From the NCBI RefSeq assembly GCF_023343835.1, contig NC_064447.1, forward strand, positions 14,509,501 to 14,573,500: 64,000 nucleotides of DNA, read 5' to 3'. Below, in pieces: positions 34,589 to 47,005 of the stretch. The stretch is from Lagopus muta. Its lineage: Eukaryota > Chordata > Aves > Galliformes > Phasianidae. The position numbers and the translations under genes were made by a program. The notes below the pieces were generated by a model. That model made no database searches and had not been told where the DNA came from. It was given only the letters and a program-made list of their open reading frames with translations. Within the stretch, counting starts at the first letter, position 1; each line of letters opens with the position of its first letter.

Positions 34589-36994
34589 AATAGGAGACTT
34601 GTTGAGGCAAACACGTTGAAATCGTTCAGAAAAATAACTGCATGACATCATGTGAGAAAGTCAGAACCAAAAAAGGACAAGTTTTATAGGCCAAAAAGCT
34701 TCTATTCATTCCTAAAGAATTTCTCCTAGTCACACAAGAATTGTGAGAAAGAAATAAAGCCATCGTCCTTGGAACACTCACCAAGTACAAATATGTTGTC
34801 CCAGATAGGAAAGGTCAGAAAAGTAAAAATGCAGTAAAATGAAGACATGGTTTTTAATCAGGAACGCTTACAGAGAAATACTGGATTACTGTTCATAAAA
34901 CCAGAGCTGATGTTTACTCCCAGTAATACAAAGAAATCTGGAGCCATTGTGGAGCACTGAATGCTCTTGTCTTTCTCAGCAATCTACTGCTTGCATATTA
35001 GAAAAGTAATTTAGACACTTTTTTCTCTCTGGACCTCAGAGCAGCAGGGAGAGTTTCAGAGTTTCACACCTTCATGAATTTAGTACGGGGATTCACAGGC
35101 ACTTGTGATTTTCAGGAAAATAAGCTGCTTCGGGAGCTGGTTGGCACCCTATAGTTCACCATGCTCTGAAGAAAATCAGTCTGTTGTCTAAACTAACCCC
35201 CAAAGCTTAGGATGTAATGAAACATTCAGGTCCAGAAGATTTCCAGGACTTGAGTACTACATAATGTATGTTAGTATTTATGTCCACTGTCATATTCAGA
35301 CTACTTCAAAATAAATACTATCCTAAGTGCAACATGGAAAATCTTGCCATGTTGGTTGGAGATTACAACCCCTACTTTTCTGCCTGTTTAACAAGAAAGT
35401 GGTTGACTAGGTAATGAAACATAAAACCATGGATAATTTATTTGCTCTTTAGTCTATAGCAAGTGAAACCACTGAGTAGCGAGAATCTGCCAAGTTGCAT
35501 TTGAGTCCAAACTGACAGCTTGAGAAATAACAGGTGATCAGGAATGAATCAGTATCAACAGAGAACTACTCGTTCCTCGCTAAACAAACTGTCAAGAAAC
35601 CAAAGCTTGGCTCAGAAGTATGAGAATTAATCAGTCAGTGTCAGGAAGAGCAGCCATGATCATTAATTTGCCACCTGGACATATTGATACTAGCCACTTG
35701 TGCACTGCACTCACAATAGAGAGCATAAAGCTAGGAAAGCAAGAGTGGATCGGCCCAGCTTCCAAATTTGTTTTGGAGTTAGGTTAGTAGCAGAGTTTTC
35801 TATCTGGTGAATGACTCCAGCCTGATATTTGTTAGCTAAACAAGCTTAAACAGAAGAAAAAAGTGGAGCATGCAAGCCAGGTATTTCAGATGCTCATTCC
35901 AGAGTGTGCCGTCAGCAGGAAGCCTGAATGTTCTGCTGTTACTGTATGTAGAAAAGGACCCAACAGGAACAGAAATGCTCCCCTGGACTATTCAATTCTC
36001 ACATTCTCCAATGTGAGAAAACTGAAAGAAGTCTTTATGAGGAGCTGAATAACATTTCCTCACTCTTCACGCAGTCTATTTAACCGATTCACAGCCTACA
36101 TGGTGTCTCCCATCACGTTAGATACTGGCACGCAAATTTGGGGTGTAGTCATCTTAAAGTCTCATACTATGATTAGAAAACTCTGTTCAGAGTGAATAGT
36201 TTTTCAGAATTTAGCTTACAAACAGCCTGAGCTCTCTTTCTGGCTTGGACTCACTCGACGGCTGAAAGTCATGCCCTCTGCTGTAGATGCTATTGACAGT
36301 GACACAGAATACTTCTGGTACAGAATGTTTCTCCTCTTAGCTCCAAAAGAAATGCAACAGCTTTAATTCCCCTCAAGCCCCTCTCTGTCCCAAAGATACT
36401 GCAATGAATTTGAAATTTCCAGTGTTAACAAGACTGCACTACCACGGAGATCACTATAGAAAAGGGAAGGTTGGTCGCTGGGAAGTTGGTCAGCATTGAT
36501 TTGGTGAGCTCTGAATCTAAGGATGAGCAGAATGGTGCTTACAGCAGTAGTTCAGTCTTTACAGCGATGTCTTTACTTCGAGTGGTTTGACAGGAAGCTA
36601 TTTAGGATGCATACAAAACAAGTAAGGGAGCTACTGAGAGTAAAATGAAAACTTGAGAGTCATCTATTGGGATTCCATATTTCCTTTGGTGAAAACTAGT
36701 AAGTATCTTGGAAACAAGGTCTCTCTTGTAGTTTTATGAGGTGATCCAGACCTTTTGTGGTATAAAAACGACTGTAAGACCTCACATCTGAGAGGACCGC
36801 TACATGTTCAGCACGGCCAGCTGGAGCACAAAACTGGGATTTGATGAAGTAAAGCCAGTTATTCCTTAACCCTTGTAATGCTAATAATGTGATGGAAAGT
36901 ACAGCAATAGTAGCAGGGTGGCACAATCCTGGGCTGCAGAAAATGAGAACAAGTCCAAAGGCTGCAGCTATAGGTGCAGAAACAAAGGAAGAAA

Positions 36995-37210
36995 AACTGC
37001 TGACCTTTGGAGGACCTCAGGTACACAGGGATCTCCAATGAGATCCCCTTGCCTTCACTGCCAGCCTGTGAGGGCAGGGAAGGGGTGGATCCTGGTTCCA
37101 CCCTTCCATCACTCAGTGCATTGCATTGCATGCACCTGAGCTCCCTGGGCTGCCCTCCTTCCCACCAGGTGCTCCATCACTGCTTCAGGCCACGACTCAG
37201 CATTTCTGCT
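36995..37210 (+). repeat. Unclassified dispersed repeat, copy A
   Basis: A GC-richer segment that aligns with 57165-57330. Shared blocks are gggatctcca, the gccagcc...gagggcaggga-gggtgg core, an acctg-gctccc-gggctgc block, ccaggtgctc and a cactgcttcaggccacgactcagcatttc-like end. The two copies share order and orientation but are well diverged. The family is not recognised. An LTR fragment or an old CR1-unrelated repeat are possibilities. Confidence 0.5.
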
Positions 37211-40200
37211 ATAAACGTGAAATGTGAAAGTTTGGCAGAAAAGCAAGTAGGAGATACCAGAGCACTGTTGAGGAGCTAAATAGAACAGACAGCCTGTACT
37301 GAATCTTAGTGTCTGAGGGCTGAACAAGATATGATGTGGGAGAAGTTTGCTAGTGTGATCTGCCCTTTTACTGACATACTCATGCAAATATGCAAATATC
37401 TTTAGTAGCATGGATAACTGTAATGACAATTATTTAAAAATCTAGCAAGAAAATGTTACAAAACACTAGTCTTTTATTTTTCTAAAGAAAACAAATCGGC
37501 AAGAGTACAAACCTGTTATTATAGGGTATTAAAAAACAGCCATTAAGACTTTTTGCCCTGCAAATTGCTGTTCTCAGAGATGCAAATTACAGTCCTGTGC
37601 TTCCTGCCACCAATCTGTAGGCAACAAGGTTTTTCTTTTCAACTGCTAATTTATTTTTCTTCACAGAGTTTGTGTACATGAGTTAACCAAGCTTGCCCCA
37701 TACCTTCTTTTTTTGCCCAGAACCATCTTTCTAGTGGTGCTCTATAGGAGCAAAGCTCCCTCCCCATTCACAGAAGCTGGCACCACTCAGAGTTGTTTCA
37801 GAACACAGCCGGTTTATTGATAGCATCAGTGAACACAGCCATGTTTTCCTGGCGACAGGTAGAAAAGCTGGCAGCTCGTCAGTTTCTTTGGAACAGCTTA
37901 TTGGCATTACATCTTTGCATTAGAAACTTGGATTTCACTTCTTATTTTGTTTTTCTGTTCTCCTGGTTGTTTCCTCTATTGTTTTTTCTCTTACTGATAC
38001 ATAAAAGTAACATGCTGAGATCTTTGTCCTGAACAGAGAATTGACTCTGTTGCTCTTTGGATTGGTAGGGAGGCAGATTTGGTAAGAATTCTAGTTAAAG
38101 GTAGACATCATCCAATCATGAAAAAGGTAGCTAAATGAAAATCGTCAACAGCATAGAAGGAAAGGAAACAATTTAAACAGATACGTGTTAAATGTTAAAC
38201 CTGCATCATCACCACTGCTGAACTTGTATTCTGAGCATAAATATTTTGCCTTAGGATTTAATTTTGCCCTCCTGCTGAAGTGAAATACTTACATTCATAT
38301 TTTGAAGTCTGCAAATCAAAATTAAGGGCAATGGTTATTAGGGTAAGGCATTCTGCTGTCTTGTGAACACAAACTGTTAGCATTTGGTTGCTTTTTTTTT
38401 GGTCTGAATTGTTAAGCAGGCATTTTCCACATCCATACGCTTCCTTAAGAAAAGGCAAAAAATAGTCAGTCACTGAGGAAAAGGAGAAGAGTTAACAGCT
38501 GCCGAGCATGGCTTCTGGAGAACTTTAAACTTTTCTTAATGCTTGTCACAGCAATAGCCCAAAAATTCAGTTTAAAATTTGCGTGACTGTATAATGTATT
38601 TATTAGTCTTAATAATGTTTTTCACCAAATCTGGAAATAATACAAGAAAGGACTGTTGTTCAAATAGTTTCCTCCATTTTTATGCAGAAGTGCTGTTCTG
38701 GTAAAAGTTTCACAAATCTCATTGGTAGCCAAAGTGAATGGGCTCAAGTTTGGTCTCCTTTTATCAGATCTAGTAGTTGAATGTGGTGCAGGAATACAAC
38801 ACCTGTCTTGAATTGCCCAGGACCTTCATGTTTCCAGGGTTATGTGCTTACTAGTGTCCAGTCTTATCTCAGCAATTGTCTGTGTTCTGCATCTGGAATG
38901 AATATTCTGTTTTCCACTTTCACATCTCAAGAAATAATTTTGGGGGGTGTCTTCATTTTATCTATACCTTCACATAACGCCTATAGAATTATATGACATT
39001 TACTGTGATGTCTCGATAGTGCAGGACTTTTTTTTTCAGCAGGGGTTGTAAATCATCTGTGAATGGTTGTTTGGCTACCTCCAGCATTTCTGATATTAAA
39101 TGTGAGAGAAATGCTTTTTGTTAACTCGAGCCACATGGGCATATACAGTTTATTTCTGAGCCATGTATTGCAGAAAGTGTAACTCTGTTTCTTGTATTTC
39201 ACACAAATATTTTGGTCTCATTTATCTTTTTCATCATATTTTTCATATTACTGCTTTTGACGTGAGTTGCATCACAGCTGTTTACACTTCGGAGCCACGT
39301 AAGTGTAGGAAACAGAGGAAATGGGAAAAGTAAGAATAAACAGTTTAATTCTTAATCAGCTCCTGCTTTTGATGCTTTAAACATGGTGATCATTAATGCG
39401 GAAAGCTCTGGAAGCCTTTGTAAGCTGGCTTGATCATCTGAAGAATGCCAGTACTTCGTAGGGAAAGTTCGTGATTCATACTCAGGGATTAAGCCAAGAG
39501 AATCTTGTGACCTAAGCAGCCTGGCTCTCCAGTGGTAAAAATGGGGTTTTCTTATCTTTGCAAAAACAATAATTGAGACAGAGAGCAGGGATGGAAACAG
39601 GCAGTATACATTTGATTGAAGAGCTAGCAATGCACAGACAGCACAAGGGAAATTGCTGTTTTGGCAAACTGCGAGTGTCGTGATAGAAAAATAAATTACA
39701 GTATATGAAGTATTCCTCAGAGATGAATCACAGCACGTCTGAGAAGCAGCAGAAATATGAACTGTGACAAACAACGACAGATATTTTGTCTTCAGTGTCT
39801 TGAGTGAGCCTTAGGAAATGTTTAGTCATTCACCTGGCAATTCAGGAAATAGCTCCTCGCTGGGTATTAACCACTTCAGAATGGTCACATTAACATGCAG
39901 TACATCACGGTAGGTCGCCAGTGCAAGAAGACTGGGTACAAGATTTGGAGTGATGACATGAAATCTAATCCTATTTCTAATAATAAACATCTACTTGACA
40001 GAGTCAGTCAACCTCAATATTACAGCTTCTCCATTTCTGCTACTGAGATAATAATTTAGCTTTTGATTTATTGGTTTAGAATCATGCAAAAAGGACCTTT
40101 GAAATATGAACAATAAAGGATACAATACATGGGAGCATTGCAAACTGACTCCCCAACCAAGAAAGCTGCATAAGCGCATATCCTTTGGTAGAGCTCACCG

Positions 40201-42850
40201 ATATAAACAACCTTGGTTATATTTAGATCCACATCGAGGTGCTTTGCCACCTCTGTCATCCCTCTTTATTCTTATGTTGGGGTTTTAACTACTTGTATTT
40301 CAGAGATGATAAGGAAATAGATACAAAAGCACCAGCTATCATTACTTTTTCAGAAAAGCAAAACATTATTGGTGTATTATAACTGCAGTCTTGTTTTGCA
40401 TTCATTTCCTTTGAAGGGAGGATCAATATTAGCAAGCAGAACTGTAATCATTGTGTAAATCTGATGATCCTGTTGGTTTCTTTAAAAATCACGCAGTCAA
40501 ATTCCCTAGCATTTCCTTAGCATTCACAGTGCAGAAACATCTGATAGGAGAGAATTTTCAGCAGCAGCTTTTGTGGGAACTGCATAGGCAGGTAACAGCA
40601 AGCTTCTTTCTGGCAATACTTCGCATTGGTTTATGTGCTGGGCCAACAGTGATGGTTTGATCAGTGAGGGAATCATGCTGCAAAGGGCACTTGTAGGCAC
40701 AGTAGTCATTTCGATGATAACATCCAACTGTTCTGTTGAGGGAAATGTACATTTAAAGCTTCTTGATCTGCGGGGAAGAATTACCATCATTATGCTCCTG
40801 CACTCAGTTGCAACATCTCAAATTCATATTTATTCATACGTGCCTTTGTAATCCTGCTGAGTTGCAGTGGGAATAAAACAAATTATACAATGAAGAAGTA
40901 TAAATCATTGCAGTACATAAAGCAATTTCCATCACTGCTGCTAGAATCTGCTCAAAGAACAGTAATTTTTAATCTTCTGCAAAACATAGCAGTGCATTTA
41001 AATTTTAATTCTCTTTTGTGACGTTTGGAGAAAAAGTAGACAGATTGCATTATGAAAGTCAGTTTCCACAGAATGCTTTAAACAGTTTCACAAATTACAA
41101 TCTAAATCTTTCAGGATTTTTCTTCAATTTCAGCAGTGCACCATGCCTCGGTAAGAAGCGGAAGCAGACCTTTAGAGATGGACACTTCTTTTGCCCCCCT
41201 TGGTGAAAAAAGGATGGGATGCTGCCAGGACAGCCATAGTTTCTGCAACACAAAGCTGAAGTTACAAGATTGTTGTCGTAAGAAAGCAGAAACAGTGTAT
41301 GGCAGCCTGCGCCCTGCAGTGCTGCTGTTCTTCTGTTGTTTTACAAACACTGCTACCTTTGTAGGCAGCCAGGCTGCTCATCTCTTCTCATTACAAGTAT
41401 ATGAAAAAGAAGCGAGACAAAGCTGCCTCTAGTAGGCTGACGTGAATATGGTGAACAGCTCAGCCACCAAGAAAAGTGTGTGTTTTCAATGAAGCCAAGC
41501 ACCTGCACACAGACAATTTCTCACTTGTAGCTGAATGCTATTCGGTGTTTGAGAATGGTGAGAACGGAAAAAAAAGCCACTGCTGTATTTCCTTCAAGAC
41601 AGACAGGAGCGTGTTTATTTTTACCAAACATCCATACATGTATGACACTCTCAGCAACGGTCAGTTGCTGACACCTTTTTATTCCTTCTGATACATATCC
41701 TGCACATGCATCTCCTGTATGTGTGCAAATACAGGAGGAGGTAAGTCCTGAAAGCCTTCCTATGTATTCACTTATGAGCTCTCGGAGGGAAACCAAGGCA
41801 AAGGACACGTTCTCATACAAATGGGCAAAGGTATCCACATTCCACAGAGCCAAGCAATTGTCAAATCCTGAAGAAAGTCCTATTCTTGTCCTCCTTCAGG
41901 CATGTAGGAATCATTGAAGTCTTGCAAATAATTATTTTGCCTCTATTTACTGACCATCTTGCAGAAGTATGTATTTCACCTCTCTGTCCTGGTTTTCTTT
42001 TTGCTTTTACCCCATATTGTGAGACAGGATATTAATATACGTTCTTCATATTTCTTTGTCAGTGTAACAACATTTTCCAGGCAAAATATGTCACACTTTT
42101 CTCCTTTGGATTGTTGTTTCTCTAGAGCCATAAGAGTTGCCATATTATAAATGCCAGTGGTGATTAAAAGCCTGTCTTGGTGGGGAAAAGGATTGCAGAA
42201 ATAGTATTTCTTTACTTTTGTAAGGAAAAAAATAAAGTAAGCATTTTGTAAAATAGCTTTTCAGTGAGATACACAAAAATGCCCTTAGTTGGAAAGATAA
42301 AAGTTCTCCCGTGATGCAGGAAGAAGCTTTTTCTTTGTGCTTTTATTATTCATAATTAATATGCTCACCTCAAATTTCTGCCAGCAGCCCTGTGCATAAT
42401 GCATCACTGTGCATCGTCTCTGTGTTTCTCCTTGTTCTATCAGCTGTGCACCGTTACGAGAACATAATGGAAAGTGATATTTGGGATATGTAAGGCAGGA
42501 TCTCTATATTTTTTGCTAATTTTAGTTCAAATCCAGAGTTAGTGACAGTATCAACGCAAACACAGCGTGTTTCAAGGTGTGTGTACCTACAGAACAAAAA
42601 CAGGCAGGAAAGATCTTAGGGAGCGCTGGACGGAGGCGTGCAGCAGAACGCACCGCAGCACTTTTGTGCCATGTCCAAATACACAGTGCCTAATTTTCAG
42701 TAGAAAAGGCAAAAACCTGGAAACGTGGCCACAGTGTCCCCAGAGTGAAAAGACAAACAGCAGAAAATGCTTATTGTTCATCTAGTGAAGTCACCAGTGA
42801 AGTTCTGTTTATCACGTGTGTGGCATAGTCGCTTGTGAGTATCAGTACAG

Positions 42851-42894
42851 AATTTATATTCCTGTATTTATATTCCTGTAATTTATATTCCTGT
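42851..42894. repeat. Three tandem copies of a 14-15-bp unit
   Basis: The unit (a)atttatattcctgt is repeated three times with one-base length differences. It is a short minisatellite in intergenic DNA. Confidence 0.9.
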
Positions 42895-45800
42895 ATGTGT
42901 ATGTGCACCAGCTGAAAACACATACCACAGCCGTGGTGGTGTGGGCTGTGCAAAGGAGGCAGATTCATTGAGGACAGCAGATGAAGTGTCCACAGCAGTG
43001 AAAGCTCTGGTTACTGAGGACAGAAAATGTCTTTTTTCCGCAGATCAATTTGGGCACTGACTGATTGTTTTCCATTTTTCAGCTGCACAAAACTTTTCCT
43101 CACATTTCCATGCTGTTCAAGTGAACTAATAAACCTCTGGCACAACTCTTGATACTGCTTATCAACTTGTCACGTATGGCAGTGTTTGCAACAAGAAAAT
43201 GTTTATCTTTTTGCCCCACTCAAAACAAGCAGCAGAACTGAAAGCTCCTGCAAGAAGACCCTGGCAATGGTCTGCAGCCTAATGGGACTCCGGTGCTGTT
43301 CTGTTTTTCATTCCCATGTCTTTTTTTACATGAATAAGCACATTTTCTAAACTCTAATGCTAAAGATTGTTAATGAATAGTTACAGCTCGAAGTAAAAAA
43401 AAGTTCCAAAAGATATTCAAATTATTTTTCCTTCTTTCCAGTTTTTGTAACACCTAATGCCAAACACGTATGTCAGCATTCTGCAGAATGGCAGAGCAAA
43501 GGCCCATTCCCCTACTGCATTTAGGTGTGCTAGTGCTAACGGGAGTGGTGTTCAGTGTTTCATAGGTGAAACAGGAAAGTACTCTTTCCTCTTTGCTGTG
43601 ACGTTGATAAAAAGAAGTGAGAATTCATCCTTGGGATACATGCTAATGTTAATGCTATCCATTATTATGCTGCACTGGAAAAGTTTACTTTTAAAATAAG
43701 ATAAACTTGCTGTTACAGGTATTGTTACATATGGTGCAGAATTAACACTGACCAAGGACGTTTTCTTAGGGAGACTGGCCAGCAGAAACACAGTGCAGTG
43801 GCTCTCCATTTCTTGCTTCCTTGCAGGCTGCTTCTGATAAAAAGTCCACATAACCAGGCCCGCCAAACAGCAGTAATGCTGGGCTCTGCCCTCCAGCCCC
43901 CACGTTCACAGAGCACTTGCTGCAGTGCCCAGGCATTGCACAGTCCTGGCAAGGGCATTCATTCATTCTCCCCTGCACTGTATGAGCATCTGCGTTTCAG
44001 GGCACTGCACTGAGCGTCCTCCTTTTGGAGAAAATGAAGAAGCTTGAATTCACTAATTGGTGTGGCTTTTTCACGCGTGCATTCCGTAGTGGGATGTTGG
44101 CACAAGGTATGTTATCAGCACATCGCAGCCGCGGCTGTCTCCTGTCTGGCAGGAATGCCTTGAAACAGCTGCCTTGTGGGTTCTTTTGGTTCTTTTTTTT
44201 GAGTTCTTGGAAGCTTCTGTTTGTTAACAGGGTAATCAGCAAAGGAGGAGATAGGAATAAAGCTGGTGTAGGAAGATATTATGGTTAAGGCCAGAGCAGA
44301 CTTGCCCTGAGCCGCGGCCCCAAATGGCAGGAATCGGCGTTCTGCAGGGAGCTGCTGCTGCTATCCTCGCTGCGCCCAGCCGAGTGCATGCAGCAGCTCA
44401 CCTCGCCTCGTCCCACTGAAGGCCTTCGGCACCTCCCTGGCACGTGCCAGGCCTACATGGCGTACCTTAGCTCTTCTGAACAGCTCTTTTGCGATGCAGG
44501 TGCAGCAGTGCTTCCTGTGCTAAAGCTCTGCGTCCATCGCTGATGTGGCCACATGCCCTGGGGTGCTGGGTGTCCCCTCCGCACCCACTGAAGCAGAATC
44601 GATAGTGCCACAGTTCAGTGCAGAACTGGATCTGCTGCTGTATTCTGAGTAGCGTTGCAATAATCAGCACAGGTAACGGTGGAGACACTATTGTAACTGA
44701 GATAATAACGGTCAGACTCAACACAAAAGCCAGAGGATTGCTCTGCTTTATACAGGCTGTCCACTTAACAACTCTGTGTCTTTTTCTGCTATTTTTGTTT
44801 ATCTATTTTGAGGCTGCTGGTGGTCACAAAAACAATACATCTATAAAAACCTAAAATGCTGGCAGTGCTCTTCCATTCTGTAAAAGAATGAAAGTATTCT
44901 CGTATTACTCATTTCTTGGCACATAACAAACATTTAATAAATTTTCTACTGTGGAAGTGCTATTTGAAAACTACTGCCTACTTGTTGCTGTTCTAGCATT
45001 CAGATCAGTGTGACGAATCCATTGGTCCTTGTCAACGACTCCTGGAGTTGAAAGAGACCAAAATCCTGAAGAGTCGAAGGGAAATGTTCACTTTGCTCAT
45101 ACTTAAAAAACCAACCATGCAGCACAATGACCACTGGCAGAGCGCTTTGTACTGCAGCCTGTCCACAGCTGGTCGCAAGGCGCTGTTGTTTCAGCAGGCA
45201 GTCTGCAGGTGGGTGCTGCAGTCCTTCCTCTGGGGCTGTACCAGGTGCTGAGCTTTTTGTAACATGCTATTTCTAATCAAAATCATATAAGCAGTTAAGA
45301 TACACAGTTTGAAGCAAGTACTTGAATTTGAGTCTTTAAGGATAAATCACAAACTGATTTTGATTCCCCTCCTTAAATTTACGCTCAGGGCTGCTAGCTC
45401 TAAAGAAATATTTTTCTCGACAGCGGTGTAACGTGATAAACACGTTTAAATATGCACATTTCAGGGGAAATCTTGATTTTGCTACAGTCTAAAGACTGAC
45501 TCTAAGTAGGCGTGGTTGTAAGAATCAGCTGTTGAAATCTACAGGCTGCATCTCCAAGCGGTTGAATGAAAGATGGCTTATGTTAAAAAATACATTTTTT
45601 CTGATATTCTTAAGAGTTTATGTGTCATGTGAGAACATAACATAGGGCAAATGCAAAATCATATCAGCTTTAATGCTCAAATCTATCGCACTGCTCTTAT
45701 ATAGTGCTGTCACAAGTGCAGTCCCCCAGAGGACTCCTAAAAAGTAATTAGAATTCCAGTCTTTTTCCAGTAGGTCTCTTTTATATAAAGGTGATAAAAA

Positions 45801-46916
45801 TTATAGCTCTGGGAGTGATCCCTCTGCAGATGTTTAATACTGCAGAACATGACAGAATCTGTGCAGCCTCACACGTTTTTAACACAGCTGCAGAGTCTTT
45901 GGGAGCATTACTTGCAAATTAAAAGTTTACTGATCAAACCCCTTTATTCACAACATTAATAATTCAGTTATCTAATACTTTCTAAGTGATTTTGGTCATT
46001 TTCAGGGCTGCACAGGCCTTAAGCCAGCATCTTTCATTCACATTAGAAGGTGCCAGGAATCACTTTGTGATCAACAAGTCAAAAAGAAACACTGAGGTAG
46101 TGATAGGCACATTTAGAATTAATACGTCTAGCTTTTCTACTGCTTTCTGCCCGGACACACATCTGAAATGCTTTTCCATGTGGGAATGGATACGTAAGCA
46201 TGTTTTGAGCAAGTCTGTGAGTACAGTATTGTGTGGCAGAGCTCATTCAGTAATTGAGACAGTGGTTTTCTTCTTGCAGCATCTATCTGAGCATCGAGGG
46301 CTTGGGGTTCTGGTCGTAACAGCAAGCTCCCCTTGTGACCTGCAGGATACGACTTAACCCATGAGATTTTCCTGCTGAAAAAATGAGAAACACTTGAGAA
46401 ATTTCTTTATTTGGGGCTTTGAGGGATGTGATTGCAATACTGGAGGGTACATGCATTTAATCAAACTAAAAATACTGGGCAGATCTTTTTATTTGATAAA
46501 TAGCCTGAAGTGTGCTGCTACCGGCAGTTAACATTCTGAGTGAGGTCTGCTATAACAAATTCCTTCAAATCTGTGCAAAATCTGTGTCAGTTTTCAGACA
46601 CACATTCTGGATTCTTAAGTTAGAAACACGCTCATTGCACCAACAGAGTGCAGCTCTTGCTCTTACGCCAGTGTGTTCCTTTTGCTAAGTACCGTGCAGT
46701 TATCAGCATGTCCCTTGCATTTATGACTTAATGACATCTGTTTATCAACAGCTGGTGGCATATCTTGCCATTATATTTTAAGCAACATTAAACACAACCA
46801 AAAATAAGGTAAATAAAAGAAAATCAGTTGCTCTTTTAAAGTGTTTTTAGAGAGAAGCTGTACTTAGAAGCTAGGTCTTCAAGTAGTTCACTCCAGGCCC
46901 AGCAACACAGAAGAAT

Positions 46917-47005
46917 ACTGCAAGAGCAATAAGGATTTTTAGGGGCATTATGATAGTGTAATGGAAACACACCTGCCCCCAAAAGTCCCTCATTTTCCCT
47001 GCGGT
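46917..47005 (-). ncRNA. MIR365-1: mir-365 precursor hairpin
   Basis: On the minus strand the 3p arm (46929-46950) reads TAATGCCCCTAAAAATCCTT-AT, identical to vertebrate miR-365-3p. The 5p arm (46968-46990) begins AGGGACTTTTGGGGGCAGGT. They pair around a 17-nt loop (46951-46967) containing the familiar TTTCCATT. Flanks such as GCAGGGAAAATG and TTGCTCTTGCAGT also match the mammalian precursor. miR-365 lies downstream of miR-193b on the same strand, as in other vertebrates, where both come from one primary transcript. Known targets and roles (brown fat, muscle, inflammation) are from the literature and not visible here. The overlapping 148-codon open frame is not a protein gene. Confidence 0.97.
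46929..46950 (-). ncRNA. mature miR-365-3p
   Basis: 22 nt with seed AATGCCC. It is identical to the mature sequence I know from mammals, so targeting should be fully conserved. Confidence 0.95.

Larger units (their letters stand above)
29043..46916. other. Intergenic DNA between PARN and miR-365
   Basis: About 18 kb with no gene I can support. Open frames up to 140 codons (39352-39774, minus) show no known domain, no clear splice context and no codon-bias signal visible by eye. Recognised content is only the simple repeats and dispersed-repeat copy A listed separately. In other vertebrates the 3' part of the miR-193b/365 host transcript and enhancers could fall here. Confidence 0.6.

Noticed and set aside
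39352..39774. 140-codon minus-strand open frame
   Set aside because: Cys/Ser/Leu-rich with no domain, no splice context and no supporting signal. Compatible with chance in an 18-kb intergenic stretch.
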